From: Actinomadura sp. K4S16
GTDB lineage: Bacteria; Actinomycetota; Actinomycetes; Streptosporangiales; Streptosporangiaceae
Reading direction: 5' to 3'
DNA length: 64,000 nt
Assembly (NCBI RefSeq): GCF_008327685.1
Contig: NZ_BDDE01000024.1
Coordinates: forward strand, 1 to 64,000
Shown: piece after piece, positions 1 to 9,472 of the stretch
Numbering within the stretch: position 1 is the stretch's first letter
How the letters are laid out: each line of letters starts with the position of its first letter
The notes under the pieces: generated by a model
Told to the model about the DNA's origin: nothing
Databases searched by the model: none
The model's input: only the letters and a program-made list of their open reading frames with translations
Program-made: the position numbers and the translations under genes

Positions 1-269
1 AGCCAATTTGGATCATGTCCCTTGCGGGCGAAGGCGAGGAGTCGCTCGAAGTGGCCACCCGTATCCCATGCCTCGTCAAGTTGCCTGGCCTGCTTCATGT
101 CGAGCTGGACCCTGCCTGCCTCCAGGTTCGAAACATGCGACCGGACGTAGCCAATGATCTTTCCGACCTGCGTGCCGGTCATACCGTGCCTTTTTCTGTA
201 AACTCGCAGGTCGTAGGCCAGCCAAGCATATAGCGAGGACATCGGATCAAGCTCGTCAGCAGCGGTCAC
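1..269 (-). CDS. XRE-family helix-turn-helix regulator, truncated by window edge
   Basis: The reverse strand encodes the first 89 residues of a DNA-binding regulator and runs off the left edge. The Cro/C1-type HTH is visible at about residues 17-60: YRKRHGMTGTQVGKIIGY is followed by HVSNLEAGR. The stretch after it (LDEAWDTGGHFERLLAFAR) is the usual linker into the C-terminal DUF5753 domain of actinomycete WhiJ-type regulators, which would lie outside the window. The GTG start is chosen because GGGAGG sits six bases upstream; an internal ATG at 242 lacks this. It is divergent from an RsbW-like ATPase, and such pairs (often with a DUF397 protein) are common developmental or phage-island regulators in actinomycetes. 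No DUF397 gene is seen here. Confidence 0.85.
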   Translation of the reverse strand, partial: MTAADELDPMSSLYAWLAYDLRVYRKRHGMTGTQVGKIIGYVRSHVSNLEAGRVQLDMKQARQLDEAWDTGGHFERLLAFARKGHDPNW

Positions 270-284
270 CGAGGGCCTCCCATT

Positions 285-305
285 GTTTACGGGGTTTACG
301 TATAC
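285..305. promoter_or_regulatory. Tandem GTTTAC motifs in the divergent XRE/ATPase promoter region
   Basis: GTTTAC occurs at 285-290 and again at 294-299, a 9-base period, followed directly by the palindrome GTATAC at 300-305. The site lies between the two divergent starts at 269 and 327, where an autoregulating XRE protein would be expected to bind. The regulator assignment is inference. Confidence 0.35.
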
Positions 306-326
306 AACGCATCGTAGCCACGAAAC

Positions 327-803
327 GTGATCCTGGAGACACAGATCGTAAATCTCTCCAGGAAGGCTGGGTCGCAAATGATCACCACGCCAGACTGCCT
401 GCTGCTCTCCATGCTGGCGTCGAAGGCCGCGCCGGGACTGGCGCGCACGCTGACGATGGCACGCCTCCACAAATGGGGCTGTGCTCATATTTCGGACGAT
501 GCATTCTTGATCGCCTCGGAACTGATCACGAACGCCGTGGTCGCCACACCCGGCGAGGAGATCCGCTACCAGTGCAGCCGCGACGTCGCCGGCGTCCTCA
601 TCGCCGTATGGGACGCCAGCCCCACCAAGCCGCAAGTCCGCCCACTGGTGGAGCTGACGCTCGACACACTGGACGTCTCCGAGGAGCGCTGGGACGACAA
701 CGGCGGCAGAGGCCTCCCGATCGTCGCGGCCCTAGCCACCGAGTGCGGCTACTCCCCCGACCCAGCAGGAGGCAAATGGATCTGGGCCAGACTCAAACCA
801 TGA
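327..803 (+). CDS. RsbW/SpoIIAB-like ATP-binding protein (HATPase_c_2)
   Basis: This is a 158-residue GHKL ATPase of the anti-sigma-factor kinase type. The N box is ELITNAVV, the G1 box is AVWDAS and the G2 box is GGRGLPIVAAL, in the normal order and spacing. There is no sensor or phosphotransfer domain, so it is not a full histidine kinase. Proteins of this class usually bind a sigma factor or an anti-anti-sigma partner; no partner is adjacent. The start is uncertain: GTG at 327 gives the full ORF, while ATG at 378 follows an AGGAAGG that is spaced rather far (11 bases). It is divergent from the XRE regulator and lies in a stretch with lower G+C than the window average. Confidence 0.8.
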   Translation: MILETQIVNLSRKAGSQMITTPDCLLLSMLASKAAPGLARTLTMARLHKWGCAHISDDAFLIASELITNAVVATPGEEIRYQCSRDVAGVLIAVWDASPTKPQVRPLVELTLDTLDVSEERWDDNGGRGLPIVAALATECGYSPDPAGGKWIWARLKP

Positions 804-1089
804 CCCGGTCGCAACGACTTGTGTGTGGCCCCTACGGGAAGTCTCATAGGACCAACACACACAGGTCAACGTCCACGCTGCCCCACTCGCCAATTGCACA
901 ATAGTTCTTTTGAGCCCTCACACAAGACTTCACGCATAGACGGAACGAGAACGACGTCTCAGTGGGGTTACCTGGGAAGCCCCAAACCGAACACCGCGGG
1001 CCGCCCCGCGGGCGGGAACCAGAACACTCTGGGCCAGGTCCAAAGAGTGCCGGGGTAGCGCCGGGTTAGGTGTCAACCGAGGAGCTCCG
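804..1089. other. Intergenic region without a supported gene
   Basis: No ORF here has a convincing start, ribosome site and protein-like composition. A GC-rich self-complementary patch (CCGCGG twice, near 997-1016) could form a small hairpin downstream of the ATPase gene, but no T-run follows it. Confidence 0.5.
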
Positions 1090-1470
1090 ATGGAAGCGGA
1101 CACTATCACCGCCGCCAGTGCCGTGCTGATCGCCATTGGGGCACTCGTGGTTTCCGTTGTTCAGACGCGGGCCATCATGCTTCACAACCGACATCGACAC
1201 CCGCAAGACTTCGGCGAGTGCCGATCGCGGATCGCGCGCGGAAATCCTGAGCAGGGTGGGAATCCTAGCGAAGCACTGAACCGTCCGGCCGGATCACCAG
1301 TCGGACCCGGAACGGCGATGGGAACGAGGCGCACGGGGATAGCGCCCTGCGCGGCGACTTCCTCATCGGACAGGAAAGTGTGTGAACGCCAGCGATCCCG
1401 CCACGTCAGCCGACACGCCGCAAGCCAATACCCGATCTCACCCCGCACACGCATCTACCAGAACGGCTAG
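1090..1470 (+). pseudogene. Remnant of a small membrane protein gene
   Basis: A clear ribosome site (GAGGAG) precedes ATG 1090. The first 37 residues look like a genuine N-terminus: a short acidic start, one hydrophobic segment (AVLIAIGALVVSVV) and a basic end (HNRHRH), as in small actinomycete membrane proteins of unknown function. After that the translation turns into low-complexity Arg/Gly/Ser sequence without any domain character, suggesting a frameshift or a deletion that fused the gene start to unrelated DNA. It ends only 19 bases before the tail of the convergent methylase gene. It may be a scar of recombination at the left edge of the defence island; that is inference. Confidence 0.4.
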
Positions 1471-1488
1471 AAGCAAGTCGGCCCAACA

Positions 1489-4400
1489 TCACGCAGACGA
1501 GCCCCCACCATCGGGCGTCCACCCCTCAGCCTTCGCCCGCTCCAACCGCTCCGAGAACACAGCATGCGCCGCCCGGTACTCAGCCTCTCGATCCGCCTTA
1601 TAGAACGGCGCCCTGTATCCCGCTGGCGGCGGTACGCTCTCCGGATCGCGTAGGTGGCCACATAGACGCTCGTAGGCATCCTTCGTCTGTTTGGTCCCGT
1701 AGGAGTTCCAATTCGCAGCGATCTTCGCACCCTCGACATCAAACCACATGTCCGATTCATATCCAAAGAGTTGCGGAAATCGAGCACGGTACATTGCCAC
1801 AAGCTGCTCAGCGGACAACCCCATCCAGACTGCCACCAAAGCGTCTATCTCGACTAGTGCTGCTCTTCGCTGAGCCTCTGTTCGCAAGGGAGTGCCGCTA
1901 TCCCATTTAGGGCCGACCGCTCCTAGTGCACTAAAGATATGCCATTTAACAGCCCACTTTTCCTGACGCCATTCATGAGAATATAGATGCTCCCACAATT
2001 CGCCATAAGCCCTCGTCAGACAATTCAGTCGAAGAGTGCGCAAAAGAAGTGGAATCTCTAGCGGATGCCCTGACCGCGGAGCGGGCATATTCCGCGCTTT
2101 TGACACGCGCAGATCGCTCGTTCCGGTTATACGCAGTAGATAATCGACTGACAATGCAGACCAGAATCCGGCAACGAGCGCGGTGGCCCTAGGGCTGTCC
2201 AGTATCATTGAGTTAACGGAGTCAACATGCGTAGGCCCTGGCGGACAAATTGCCGGAAAAAGACTGCGATCCGTGTTGTCGGGAATCATTCGGCGCCATA
2301 TAACCCGATAAAATTCACTGTAAGGCCGACGCACTTTCTCGGCAATAAGAGAGCGAACCGACTCGTCGGACACTTCAGCTGGCGAGATACCGCTACTCGC
2401 CGCGACCGTCGAGCGCGCTTGCGCTATCTCCGAAGGAGACGAAAGAGTGTCTTTCAGTTGCAGATAATCCACCCATAGATCTTGCGCTCGTCGATAGATA
2501 TTATTGTCACAGGCGCGCACATATTCCGACCGAGGCAAAGCATTTTCAGAAAGGAATACCAGATCTTGCGGTCGGCCTTTTGTGCCCGTGTTGGGCGGCT
2601 GCTTGAAGAACGGTGTCGCCACACCGAATTGAGGCCCTTTAAGGACAACTTCCTTCCAGTCGCTCGGATCCCAGAGCTTTAGACGAATCAAACCTTCCTT
2701 CTTCGCGCCCTTCTCGTGATATCCCGAGCTGATCTGGACTTTGAGCTGACTTAGGCGCATCGTATAACGTTCAAGGACTTTCAGGGCTTCCTGTTCGGCC
2801 ATACTGACCGGATACAGGATACGCCCCTCCTCTGGGGCACAATCATCACCAAGTAGGACGCGCCAAGCTTCCAGCACGTCTAGATCTACCTTAATTACAC
2901 GTGCTCGATGAGGCCGCTCATCCCAGTCATGACGGTACTTAATGCCAGGGAGAGCTCCTGAACTATCGTGCCCAAAAGAGTCGACCAGCGCTTTTGTATT
3001 GAAAAGCCAGCTCAGGTGGAAAAAGCCGATCTTTTGCGGAATCCCGTAAATGTGCAGCCCCACATGGGTATTCCGGTCAACCGGCGGAGGAAAAAAACGA
3101 TTGCCCGTATTGACAAAGTCGGCGTGAAGTCGAAGCCTTTTGTACGCCTCACGTCGGATGCGTCGCTCTCTATCGCCAGTGAAATGAGTATCCGGATGCA
3201 GGAGACCTGCTGTGCCGTGAGCCCCGAGCCCCGTCCATACACGCGACATAAACGCACGATAGAGATCCGGCTGAGTGCCTGCGAGTAGGGGATATATGGC
3301 TGGCGCGCCAACAAAGTTAGCGGCACCCTCTAGCGCGGCAACCTCAGAAAGATAAAAGTCTTGGTTACGCGAAATACGGAGAACTTCCTCCTTGCGAGCG
3401 TTCCATATTTCGTTGGCTGGATTCTCAACCAACATGAACCACGGTTCGCACTCTGCAAGAACTTGCCCTTCCACCCATGTAGGCCGCACCCAAGGCGGAT
3501 TACCCACTTGGAGGTCGAAGCCGCCCTTGTGGAAGATCTGGGCGAACTGAAGTTCCCAGTGAAAGAAACCCTGTTGTGCAGCAATGCCATCCTGAGGGTG
3601 CGTGATGACCTTGAGCCAGGGGAAACGGTCCTCAAGCCTGTTGGGCGAATCCATACCCATCCAGCCGGGGAGCTGGTTTTCGAACGCTCCCAATTTCGCC
3701 AAAGACTCAACATGAGCTCCCAGGGTCCCTTCAGTGTTGTCCGCACTGCCGAGGAGCGCCTCGGCAAAGTCGAGCCAGTCGTCCAGGTCGGCGAGCGGGA
3801 TCACCTGGCGGCGCTCGACGCGGGCAGGCTTGCGCGGTGATTTCGAGCGCGGCTTCTGCTGGTTGATGGACATCTGGACAGGGTCGTCGCCGAAGAGCGC
3901 TGCAGGCTCCCAGGACTGCGGGAATCCGGCCGGGGCGGGGTCCGGTGCCTCGATCGCGACGGGCGTGGGCGGGATGCTGTCGAGGACGTTGTCCTTCAAC
4001 CGCTCATAGATGCCGTCGGAGCCGTCCACCAGACCGGCCTTGTCGAGCGGCCAGAACCAGAGGGCGCACCACGTGTCCATCAGGGTCTTAAGACGCCAGT
4101 AGGGCGTCCCCGGGTAGGTCAGGTCGTCGAGAATCTGCTCGCGGGAGACGACCTCCTCTCCCGGCTCACGCAGGTCATCAGCACCCCACACGTGGATGCG
4201 GCGGCTGATGTCCTTCTCCGACAACTCCAGGCGCTTGACGACCAGGGCCCACAGGTACTCGGCGCGGCCAGCGAGGCCCTGGAGGCGCTGGACCTGGGTG
4301 AGCTTCTGACCCTGCTTCTTCTTGGTGGACGGGTCCTTGAGCATCCCCTTGCGCCAGTCGCCAAGGCGCTTGGCGTCCTCGGGGGCGAGGTTCTTGGCTT

Positions 4401-6639
4401 CCTTCTCGCTCGCGACCGCTCCCCAGCCCTGGGCGGGCAGCAAGAAGTGATGGATGTGGCCGTCGGGGATCGGGCCGTCGCGGAACGGGTGGTCGTTCGG
4501 CGCGGTGGTGAGCCACGCCTTCTTCTTCAGGTGGTCCGTCTCGTACAGGCGGCGGCCGGCGCCGATGAGGGAGTTGCCCCGGCGCAGGTGCAGGCCGAAC
4601 CACGGGGCCTGCAAGCCCTCGTGCATGACGTTCAGCCAGATCGAGACCTCGGCCAGCTCGACCGCCGTCTCGTTGAGGTCGACCCCATAGGAATTGTGCA
4701 GGGCGATGTACGCCTTGACCTTCTGGAGCTCGTGCGCGTAGATGTCGGGTTCGAGGCTCTGGTCCTTCTCGGCCTGGCGCCGCTTGAGGTACTCGGCGGC
4801 GACCTGGTTGATGGCCTCGTTGAGGAAGGCGCCGGAGCCGAGGGCGGGTTCGCAGATCGTCCAGTCGAGGATCTCGCGGGCCCTGGTGGTCGTCCCGTCC
4901 TGGTCGAGTCGCTCGCGAAGCGCCAACTGCACCGTGACCTGCGTCAGCGACTCGGGCGTGTAGTACGAGGCGCTGGTCTGGCGGTCGCGGCCGGCGAGCC
5001 GGTAGACGAACGCGCCGGGCCTGTAACGGACGCGCTCGTCGGTCTTGATTCCGTTCTCATCGACGCGGCGGACGAAGACGGCGTCCTCGTAGTCGTCGAT
5101 CTTGGAGGCGGGGATCATCCAGGAGCCGTCCTTGGCGTCGCCGTTCTTGGCGACCTCGTACAGCTCCTCCTTGGCGATGAACCCGGTGTACGACATCAGC
5201 CCCTCGTACACCGCGCCGAGCTGGTTGATGCCGAGCTGCGCGTACGAGATGAATCCGCCGCGCTCATTGCGCTTGCCCTTGGCGAGCATGAGGAGGCGCA
5301 GCACCTTGTAGAGCGCCTCGTTGCGGAGTCGTGTGTCGATGGGCTGCGCGTCGGGATCGTCCTCGTCCAGGTCGATCGCGGCCTTGCCGATGAGGCGGAT
5401 GCGGGCCGGGTCGAACAGGTCCGACTTGAGGGGTTCGAAGCGGAGTCCCTCGCCCTCAGAGCCCAGGGGAACGCCCGCGGCGCGCGGGTTGTGGCCTTCG
5501 TTGACCATGCGGAACAGCAGGTCGAGCGACTCGTACAGGTGGACGCTGCGGCGCGACTCCTCCGACACCAAGTCCCGGATGACGAGGTCTCCGAGGCGGG
5601 CCATGCTGTAGCCCTTGATGTACGCCTCGTCGTTGGTGGGGAGGATGCCGAGTTCCGGGCGGGCCTCGGCGTACAGGAGAAAGAGAATCCGGTAGAGGTA
5701 GCGGAGGGATTCGCGGCCGAGTCTCTTGGCGAAGGCGGCCGGTTCCATGACCTCTTCGGGCCGGACGCCCTGTTCCCGCATCCGGTCGAGGACCTCGTTC
5801 GCGATGATCTCGACGGATTCGCGGAGTCCTTCTCGAAGCTCCTTCGAGACGCCGACGGCGTGCTGGCGGGAGCCGGAGAGCAGTTCGGCGAGGGGTTCGG
5901 CTCCTCCCTCCTCGGGTGGCAGGAGCGAGTCGGCGCCGAAGAGGGCGGCGATGGTGTCGATCTCGGCGGACGCGGCGGTGCTGCGGCCGAGGGCGACGTC
6001 CAGGCTGACGGCGAGGTAGCGGCCCTCGCCCCAGGTCATCCGGTCGGCGAGGATGACGACGCCGCCCGCGAGGATCAGCACGTAGCGGGGCGGCTCGTCG
6101 GTGGCGAACAGCCAGGACGCGAGCTTGTCGCCGGTGCGGAGCATGTGCGGGTGGTCGAGTTCGACTGGGGTGAGGAGCCGTCCGGCCTCGGCGATGTCGA
6201 GGGCGGCATCGACGTCCGGGGCCCATCCGCATTCGACCGCGACGACGCTGGGGCGGTCGGCGGGTTCGGCGTGCGCGACGGCGACCTCGTACCGCTTGTC
6301 CGACCGCTCGACGGCCAGGACGCGCGGCTCGGCCTGGAATCCGAGGGCACGCAGGATGTCGCCGTGCAGCTCGTGGAGGTTCTTCTCCCACTCCTCGGCG
6401 TTGCGAATCTCGCCGCCCTCGCGGACGGTCTCCAACCTCTCCGCGAAGAACGGGCGCTGCTTGAAGTAGTCGCGCTTGAGGGCGCGCAGGCCGGTGCGCG
6501 GGGTGTGCTCGCCGTCCTTCTCGGCCTCGGCCCAGCGGGCGAGCAGTCCATCCTTTTTCTTCAGGTCCTTGGGGAGGACCTCGGCCAGGTAGTGGGCCGA
6601 GAAGTAGTCGCCGCGGTTGACGATCGAGTCGTAGGTCAC
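1489..6639 (-). CDS. Giant Eco57I/PglX-like adenine-specific DNA methyltransferase
   Basis: 1,716 residues. A YYTPESLTQ segment (about residue 558) precedes the SAM-binding motif I ICEPALGSGAF (about 600) and the catalytic motif IV VGNPPW (about 1047), as in N6-adenine methylases of the Eco57I/PglX type. About 550 residues precede the YYTP segment, and the C-terminal part beyond motif IV should hold the target-recognition region. No PD-(D/E)XK nuclease motif was recognised, so this may be methylase only. The GTG start overlaps the helicase stop by four bases (GTGA), so the two are translationally coupled. Relatives occur in BREX (PglX) and class 1 DISARM (DrmMI). G+C falls from about 67% (row 5521) to 47-48% (rows 2281 and 2521), and rare codons such as ATA (2299-2301) appear only in the low-GC half. 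Confidence 0.88.
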   Translation of the reverse strand: MTYDSIVNRGDYFSAHYLAEVLPKDLKKKDGLLARWAEAEKDGEHTPRTGLRALKRDYFKQRPFFAERLETVREGGEIRNAEEWEKNLHELHGDILRALGFQAEPRVLAVERSDKRYEVAVAHAEPADRPSVVAVECGWAPDVDAALDIAEAGRLLTPVELDHPHMLRTGDKLASWLFATDEPPRYVLILAGGVVILADRMTWGEGRYLAVSLDVALGRSTAASAEIDTIAALFGADSLLPPEEGGAEPLAELLSGSRQHAVGVSKELREGLRESVEIIANEVLDRMREQGVRPEEVMEPAAFAKRLGRESLRYLYRILFLLYAEARPELGILPTNDEAYIKGYSMARLGDLVIRDLVSEESRRSVHLYESLDLLFRMVNEGHNPRAAGVPLGSEGEGLRFEPLKSDLFDPARIRLIGKAAIDLDEDDPDAQPIDTRLRNEALYKVLRLLMLAKGKRNERGGFISYAQLGINQLGAVYEGLMSYTGFIAKEELYEVAKNGDAKDGSWMIPASKIDDYEDAVFVRRVDENGIKTDERVRYRPGAFVYRLAGRDRQTSASYYTPESLTQVTVQLALRERLDQDGTTTRAREILDWTICEPALGSGAFLNEAINQVAAEYLKRRQAEKDQSLEPDIYAHELQKVKAYIALHNSYGVDLNETAVELAEVSIWLNVMHEGLQAPWFGLHLRRGNSLIGAGRRLYETDHLKKKAWLTTAPNDHPFRDGPIPDGHIHHFLLPAQGWGAVASEKEAKNLAPEDAKRLGDWRKGMLKDPSTKKKQGQKLTQVQRLQGLAGRAEYLWALVVKRLELSEKDISRRIHVWGADDLREPGEEVVSREQILDDLTYPGTPYWRLKTLMDTWCALWFWPLDKAGLVDGSDGIYERLKDNVLDSIPPTPVAIEAPDPAPAGFPQSWEPAALFGDDPVQMSINQQKPRSKSPRKPARVERRQVIPLADLDDWLDFAEALLGSADNTEGTLGAHVESLAKLGAFENQLPGWMGMDSPNRLEDRFPWLKVITHPQDGIAAQQGFFHWELQFAQIFHKGGFDLQVGNPPWVRPTWVEGQVLAECEPWFMLVENPANEIWNARKEEVLRISRNQDFYLSEVAALEGAANFVGAPAIYPLLAGTQPDLYRAFMSRVWTGLGAHGTAGLLHPDTHFTGDRERRIRREAYKRLRLHADFVNTGNRFFPPPVDRNTHVGLHIYGIPQKIGFFHLSWLFNTKALVDSFGHDSSGALPGIKYRHDWDERPHRARVIKVDLDVLEAWRVLLGDDCAPEEGRILYPVSMAEQEALKVLERYTMRLSQLKVQISSGYHEKGAKKEGLIRLKLWDPSDWKEVVLKGPQFGVATPFFKQPPNTGTKGRPQDLVFLSENALPRSEYVRACDNNIYRRAQDLWVDYLQLKDTLSSPSEIAQARSTVAASSGISPAEVSDESVRSLIAEKVRRPYSEFYRVIWRRMIPDNTDRSLFPAICPPGPTHVDSVNSMILDSPRATALVAGFWSALSVDYLLRITGTSDLRVSKARNMPAPRSGHPLEIPLLLRTLRLNCLTRAYGELWEHLYSHEWRQEKWAVKWHIFSALGAVGPKWDSGTPLRTEAQRRAALVEIDALVAVWMGLSAEQLVAMYRARFPQLFGYESDMWFDVEGAKIAANWNSYGTKQTKDAYERLCGHLRDPESVPPPAGYRAPFYKADREAEYRAAHAVFSERLERAKAEGWTPDGGGSSA

Positions 6640-9413
6640 GAGTCCCCCTCAAGCACGGTGAGGATGCGCAGCAGCGGCTCCCCTGTCGTCTCCAAGCTCT
6701 GGAGCAGACGTTTCTGGTCGGCGACGGTGTCGTTCACCTGGCTCCGCTTCTTCGTCCCGTTCGATGTCCCGGCGAGGCTCTCCAGGCTCTGCCGCTCCCA
6801 CATCTCGAGCTGCCCGTCGTACTCGCGCAGCGGGCGGGCCACCTCGTCGTCGTGGCGGTCGCGCTGCTCGTCCAGGTGGCGGCGGGCGGCCGCGACCGCG
6901 GGCTCGATGAGCGGGGTGAGGCGGTCCAGGCCGGGCGCCCGGTTAGTGTTGATCATCTTGGGGCCGACGCCGGCCTGGGCGAGGACCTCGGTCATGTCGC
7001 GGACGACCGGGGCGCCGGGCAGGCCGCTGATCGCCATCCACTCGACCACCGTGGGCTGGCCGAGCGCGTTGGAGTAGATGCCCTGGACGAGGAACGTCGG
7101 CTCGTCCACCTTCGCGGCGATGACGGGGGCCGCCCGGCGGACGAGCTGCACCTGCACCTTGTCCACCAGCCACTCCACCATCGGATGCAGGTCCGACAGG
7201 TAGGCGATGTCGGGCCACATGGTCTTGGTGCGGCGGGCCTCGTCCAGCTTGCGCTGCGCGAGGTCCCGGTCGAAGGTGACCTTCATCCGCTCCTTGATCT
7301 TGTGGGTGCGCAGGTAGGACGCGGGGAGCGCGGACAGCCGGTGGACGAGGTCGCCGGGCGGCTCGAACGCGAGCAGTTCGCCGTCGTCGTCGATCCGCAG
7401 GTCCGGGCAGACGGTCCGCAGGGCCTCGCGGACGAACTCCTCCGTCGAACCGAACAGCTTCGGGACGCGGGCCCGCCTGACCTCGGCGCGGGCCTCCCCC
7501 TGCTCCACGGCACCGAGCAGTTGGGCCATGATGTCGACGGGCGGCGCCTCCGCGAGGGACTCCTCGACCGACTTGCCGTGGAGGAGGTCCTGGATGAGGC
7601 GGTCCTCCTCCTTCTTCGCCGTGAACTCGCGGGTCACGGCCTCGGCCGTCCCGAGGCTGCGGTGCGCCGCCTCCTCGCGCCTCAGCAGCTTCTCGGCGAC
7701 CGTGGTGTCGTCCAGGGCTCCCTTTGTCTGCGAGGTCAGGATGAGCGCGCGGAACTGCGGCTGGTGCTCCTGCCCGTAGCGGTCGATGCGGCCGTTGCGC
7801 TGCTCGATCCGGATGAGGCTCCACGGCAGGTCGTAGTGGATCAGGTGGTGGCACTGGCGGTGCAGGTTCACGCCCTCGGACGCCACATCGCCCGTGAACA
7901 GCAGGCGGACCTTGCTGTCGGCGAGGGAGAAGTCCTCCACGATCTCCTGCTGGCGCTGGTCGGAGAAGCCGCCGTGCATGACCTGCACCTGGTCGGCGGC
8001 GAGTCCGAGCTCGGCCGGGACGGTCTCCGCGAGCCATTCCAGGGTCGGGATGCTCTCGGAGAACACGACGGCGCGCATCGTGCCCTTGGCCTTCACTCCG
8101 ATGCGCTTCAACTCGTCCACGAGGGCCCTGCGCTTGGCGGAGTCCTCGTCGTCCATCTGCTGGACGAGGAACGCGAGGTCGTTGAGGGCCTCGATCTCCC
8201 GGGGCTCTTCGGCCTTCTTCAAGCGCTTGGTGATGGTCGCGCCGAGCGCGACGTGCGAGGACAGGAACGCCTTGGCGAGGGTGTAGGGGAAGAGGCGGCG
8301 GTCGTGGTCGACCACCGAGGCGCCTGCGCCGTCCGGGCGTGGCAGCCAGACCTCCGCCAGCTCGGCGAAGATCGCCTCCTCCCTGGGCGTGGCGGGGCTG
8401 CGCACCGCCACCGACGGGCCCCGGTCGGGCCACTTGGCGCTGATGTGGTCGCTCACCTCGTCGCTGATCTTCGTCCGGCGGATGTAGAGGTGGTCGATGT
8501 CGGAGGCCGAGTAGTCCTTCGGGTCGGCGATGGCGGCGGGGTCGAGCAGGTTGATCAGCTCGGCGAACGACTTGGCGTCGCCGTTGTGCGGGGTCGCGCT
8601 CGCCAGCAGCAGCGCGTCGGTGCGCTTGGAGAGCAGGCGGGCGAGCTTGTTGCGGAGGTTGCCCTCGTTGATGAGGTTGTGGGACTCGTCGATGACGACG
8701 GCGTCCCACTGCATGTTCTCCAGGTGCTGCCCGTACTTGCCCTGGTTCTTGAGGGTGTCGACGGAGATGATGACGCGCTTGTAGTACAGGAACGGGTTGC
8801 GTCCGGCGGGGATGTCGCGCTGGATCCGCTCGATGCCGACCGAGTCGAGGCGGACGAGTGGGATCGCGAACCGCGTCCACAGCTCGTGCTGGAACTGTTC
8901 GAGGACCTGCTGCGGCGTGACCACGAGGATGCGCTCGCCGCGTCCCCGCCGGATCAGCTCCGCCAGGATCAGCCCGATCTCCAGGGTCTTGCCGAGCCCC
9001 ACGACGTCCGCGAGGAGGATGCGAGGCCGGAGCCCCTTCAGCGCCAGCTCCGCCGGGCGCTGCTGGTAGGTGAGCGGGTCGAGCAGGAACCGGTCGGCGA
9101 GCGCGAGCCCCCGCTCCGACTGCGGCAGCGGCGTGCGGCGCAGCACCGACTCCAGGTAGAGGCGGCTGCGCGCGAACGCCGAGGACGTGTCGGCGACGAG
9201 CTGGGTGTCCTCGGGGCGGAGCTGGACGGGGTGCTCGATGTCGGTGAAGAAGACCGCGTCCTCGTCCCGCACGAACTCCGAGACCCCCACCGCAGTGATC
9301 TTGAAGACGCGGGGGCGGATGGGGGTGCACGTGCGCACCATCCACTCCGCGTCGCGGACCTCGATGCGCGCGCCGGGCGCGAACGGGGTCGCGGGCTCTG
9401 CGGAGGAGATCAC
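6636..9413 (-). CDS. SNF2/HepA-type superfamily 2 helicase
   Basis: 925 residues. Motif I is DVVGLGKT (about residue 138; the usual residue before VGLGKT is Glu), motif II is VIDESH (about 241), motif III is LASATPHNG (about 274) and motif VI is QRNGRIDRYGQ (about 539). The C-terminal 380 residues are not assigned. The start is GTG 9413, with AAGGAG eight bases upstream; the open frame extends further upstream but overlaps the kinase gene and has shadow composition. It lies 59 bases after the kinase gene and overlaps the methylase start by four bases. DrmD of class 1 DISARM is a similar SNF2-like helicase placed beside a methylase, so translocation on invading DNA is a reasonable role, but this is inferred from family and context. 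Confidence 0.9.
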   Translation of the reverse strand: MISSAEPATPFAPGARIEVRDAEWMVRTCTPIRPRVFKITAVGVSEFVRDEDAVFFTDIEHPVQLRPEDTQLVADTSSAFARSRLYLESVLRRTPLPQSERGLALADRFLLDPLTYQQRPAELALKGLRPRILLADVVGLGKTLEIGLILAELIRRGRGERILVVTPQQVLEQFQHELWTRFAIPLVRLDSVGIERIQRDIPAGRNPFLYYKRVIISVDTLKNQGKYGQHLENMQWDAVVIDESHNLINEGNLRNKLARLLSKRTDALLLASATPHNGDAKSFAELINLLDPAAIADPKDYSASDIDHLYIRRTKISDEVSDHISAKWPDRGPSVAVRSPATPREEAIFAELAEVWLPRPDGAGASVVDHDRRLFPYTLAKAFLSSHVALGATITKRLKKAEEPREIEALNDLAFLVQQMDDEDSAKRRALVDELKRIGVKAKGTMRAVVFSESIPTLEWLAETVPAELGLAADQVQVMHGGFSDQRQQEIVEDFSLADSKVRLLFTGDVASEGVNLHRQCHHLIHYDLPWSLIRIEQRNGRIDRYGQEHQPQFRALILTSQTKGALDDTTVAEKLLRREEAAHRSLGTAEAVTREFTAKKEEDRLIQDLLHGKSVEESLAEAPPVDIMAQLLGAVEQGEARAEVRRARVPKLFGSTEEFVREALRTVCPDLRIDDDGELLAFEPPGDLVHRLSALPASYLRTHKIKERMKVTFDRDLAQRKLDEARRTKTMWPDIAYLSDLHPMVEWLVDKVQVQLVRRAAPVIAAKVDEPTFLVQGIYSNALGQPTVVEWMAISGLPGAPVVRDMTEVLAQAGVGPKMINTNRAPGLDRLTPLIEPAVAAARRHLDEQRDRHDDEVARPLREYDGQLEMWERQSLESLAGTSNGTKKRSQVNDTVADQKRLLQSLETTGEPLLRILTVLEGDS

Positions 9414-9472
9414 TCGGGGGGCTCCTTGTTTCGTTGTCGCCGGGGGGACTGCCCAGGGGGCAGCCGCGGGGG

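Noticed and set aside
1182..1454. 90-residue minus-strand open frame in the gap left of the methylase
   Set aside because: Its middle looks somewhat protein-like, but there is no ribosome site or recognised domain, and it overlaps the better-supported decayed ORF on the plus strand.
4192..7077. 961-residue open frame antisense to the methylase and helicase genes
   Set aside because: It is a high-GC shadow: no motifs, Gly/Ala/Val/Arg/Glu-only composition and no ribosome site, while the opposite strand encodes clear methylase and helicase motifs.
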